From Betaproteobacteria bacterium (GTDB lineage Bacteria; Pseudomonadota; Gammaproteobacteria; Burkholderiales; Casimicrobiaceae), in assembly GCA_005889025.1 (NCBI GenBank), contig VBCZ01000084.1:1-15155 (forward strand): a stretch of 15,155 bases of DNA. Reading direction: 5' to 3'. Position numbers and translations under genes: made by a program. The notes beneath the pieces are model-generated. The model saw only the letters and a list, made by a program, of their open reading frames with translations, had not been told where the DNA came from and searched no databases. This document shows positions 14,261 through 15,155 of this stretch, piece by piece (within the stretch, counting starts at the first letter, position 1; each line of letters starts with the position of its first letter).

Positions 14261-15155
14261 GCAGCTTCTCCTCGACGAGCGTAATCAGCGATAAGTCGAC
14301 GTTTCCCGCGACAGGAAGCGCCCAGCAACGGTCATCGGCAAATGCAGCACATTTTACCGCATCCTTTTCGGTCATCAGAATCGCTGTTGCGTCGGGCAGC
14401 GCGATATCCCGGGGCGTATACCGGTGATGATCGGGAAAGGCGTGCCCTGTCGCCGCGATCCCGAGAGTGCGCAAATACGCGAAAAAACGTTCCGGATCGC
14501 CGATGCCTGCCACCGCATGAACGTCCTCTCCGGCGAAGTTATCGGCGCCGACGGCGATTGCGGAATTGTTTACGCGCACGAAGCGATTCCCGACCAACAC
14601 CATTTCGAATTCGCGGTCTGACAGCCGTCCCGGCTTGTCGCCCAGACGAACGACCGCATCGACCTCATCGAGCCGTGATATCGGCTCTCGCAGAGGGCCC
14701 GCCGGCAGCGACATGCCGTTGCCGAAGCCTCGCTTGCCGTCGACGGCCGCGATTTCCACATCGCGCTTGAGCGCGTAATGCTGCAGCCCGTCATCGGCGA
14801 TCACGACGTTGCAATCCGGGTGCTCGGCGATAAGCGCGCGCCCGGCTGCGACGCGGTCGCGCCCGACCCACACCGGCAGCCCCGATCGCGCGAGAAGAAC
14901 AGGCTCGTCGCCGACTTCGTCGGGGCTTGAATCAGCACGAACGCGGCGAGGGATCCCGCCGATGCCGCCGTAGCCGCGGCTTACCAGTCCCGGCCGCCAT
15001 CCGCGCGAGCCAAGCTCGCGCGCAATGTACAGCGTCAGGGGGGTCTTACCGCTGCCGCCAACATTGATGTTACCGACAACAATGACCGGTATGCCTAGCG
15101 CCTGCACCCGAAGAACGCCGACGCGATACAGCCCGCGGCGCAGCGCAGACGCAGC
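14241..15155 (-). CDS. lpxK: Tetraacyldisaccharide 4'-kinase LpxK (5' end outside window)
   Basis: LpxK adds the 4'-phosphate to the lipid A precursor at the inner membrane, using ATP. The frame is open to the window edge (304 residues seen), and the residues before the GTG at 15107, RRGLYRVGVLRVQALGIPV, are family sequence, so that GTG is an internal Val and the start lies outside. The P-loop is in VIVVGNINVGGSGKTPLTL. Later landmarks are SRGYGG, DEPVLLA, VIADDGLQHYALKRDVEI, DGKRGFGNGMSLPAGPLREP and ILMTEKDAVKC. The missing N-terminus would hold the hydrophobic membrane-anchoring helix. It leads the minus-strand series lpxK, Trm112-like, kdsB, adk; exbB/exbD would be expected just beyond the edge. 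Confidence 0.95.
   Translation of the reverse strand, partial: AASALRRGLYRVGVLRVQALGIPVIVVGNINVGGSGKTPLTLYIARELGSRGWRPGLVSRGYGGIGGIPRRVRADSSPDEVGDEPVLLARSGLPVWVGRDRVAAGRALIAEHPDCNVVIADDGLQHYALKRDVEIAAVDGKRGFGNGMSLPAGPLREPISRLDEVDAVVRLGDKPGRLSDREFEMVLVGNRFVRVNNSAIAVGADNFAGEDVHAVAGIGDPERFFAYLRTLGIAATGHAFPDHHRYTPRDIALPDATAILMTEKDAVKCAAFADDRCWALPVAGNVDLSLITLVEEKLRGFKAT

Noticed and set aside
15105..15107. GTG as the start of lpxK
   Set aside because: Family-like residues continue upstream to the window edge, so this is an internal Val codon.

Overview
The window reads as a high-GC betaproteobacterial chromosome segment; this is inferred from gene order and protein character, not from a marker gene. 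The strongest clue is the minus-strand order lpxK - Trm112-like (YcaR family) - kdsB - adk, the usual betaproteobacterial arrangement downstream of exbBD. The Mfd C-terminus and the metallo-beta-lactamase-fold protein after it also look betaproteobacterial. Most of the content is housekeeping. I see no phage, transposase, CRISPR array or recognisable new defence system.

Left part (1-2467, plus strand): the 3' end of mfd overlaps (ATGA) a metallo-beta-lactamase-fold hydrolase gene. A cytochrome c'-type gene follows, interrupted by a single-base frameshift and closed by a perfect 14-bp hairpin that includes its stop codon. Positions 2493-2838 hold a cluster of short palindromic repeats. A minus-strand pair follows, marC-like (3601-4203) then cytochrome b561 (2884-3567). 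A divergently placed plus-strand gene encodes an exported prolyl oligopeptidase (4314-6494).

Middle (6485-8221): a 50-codon minus-strand ORF carries a remnant of the N-terminus of a type II NADH dehydrogenase. Next come a GNAT acetyltransferase (minus) and a divergent O-methyltransferase (plus). A long imperfect palindrome lies between the convergent ends of the O-methyltransferase and hppA.

Right part (8222-15155, all minus, transcribed right to left): lpxK (5' end outside the window) - Trm112-like - kdsB - adk - pfp (pyrophosphate-dependent phosphofructokinase) - HCCA-isomerase/DsbA-like gene - hppA (K+-independent membrane H+-pyrophosphatase). The first part serves lipid A/Kdo synthesis. 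The second part handles pyrophosphate: KdsB releases PPi, Pfp uses or makes PPi in glycolysis, and HppA couples PPi hydrolysis to proton pumping.

Three genes carry lesions: the cytochrome c' gene (1-nt frameshift), the isomerase gene (one in-frame TAA at codon 153), and hppA (about 61 nt missing plus a frameshift). The coding sequence on both sides of each lesion still looks fully conserved. That means either recent inactivation or sequence/assembly error, and raw reads are needed to tell. The most noteworthy points are the PPi-metabolism cluster, these lesions, the ndh remnant and the palindromic repeats.
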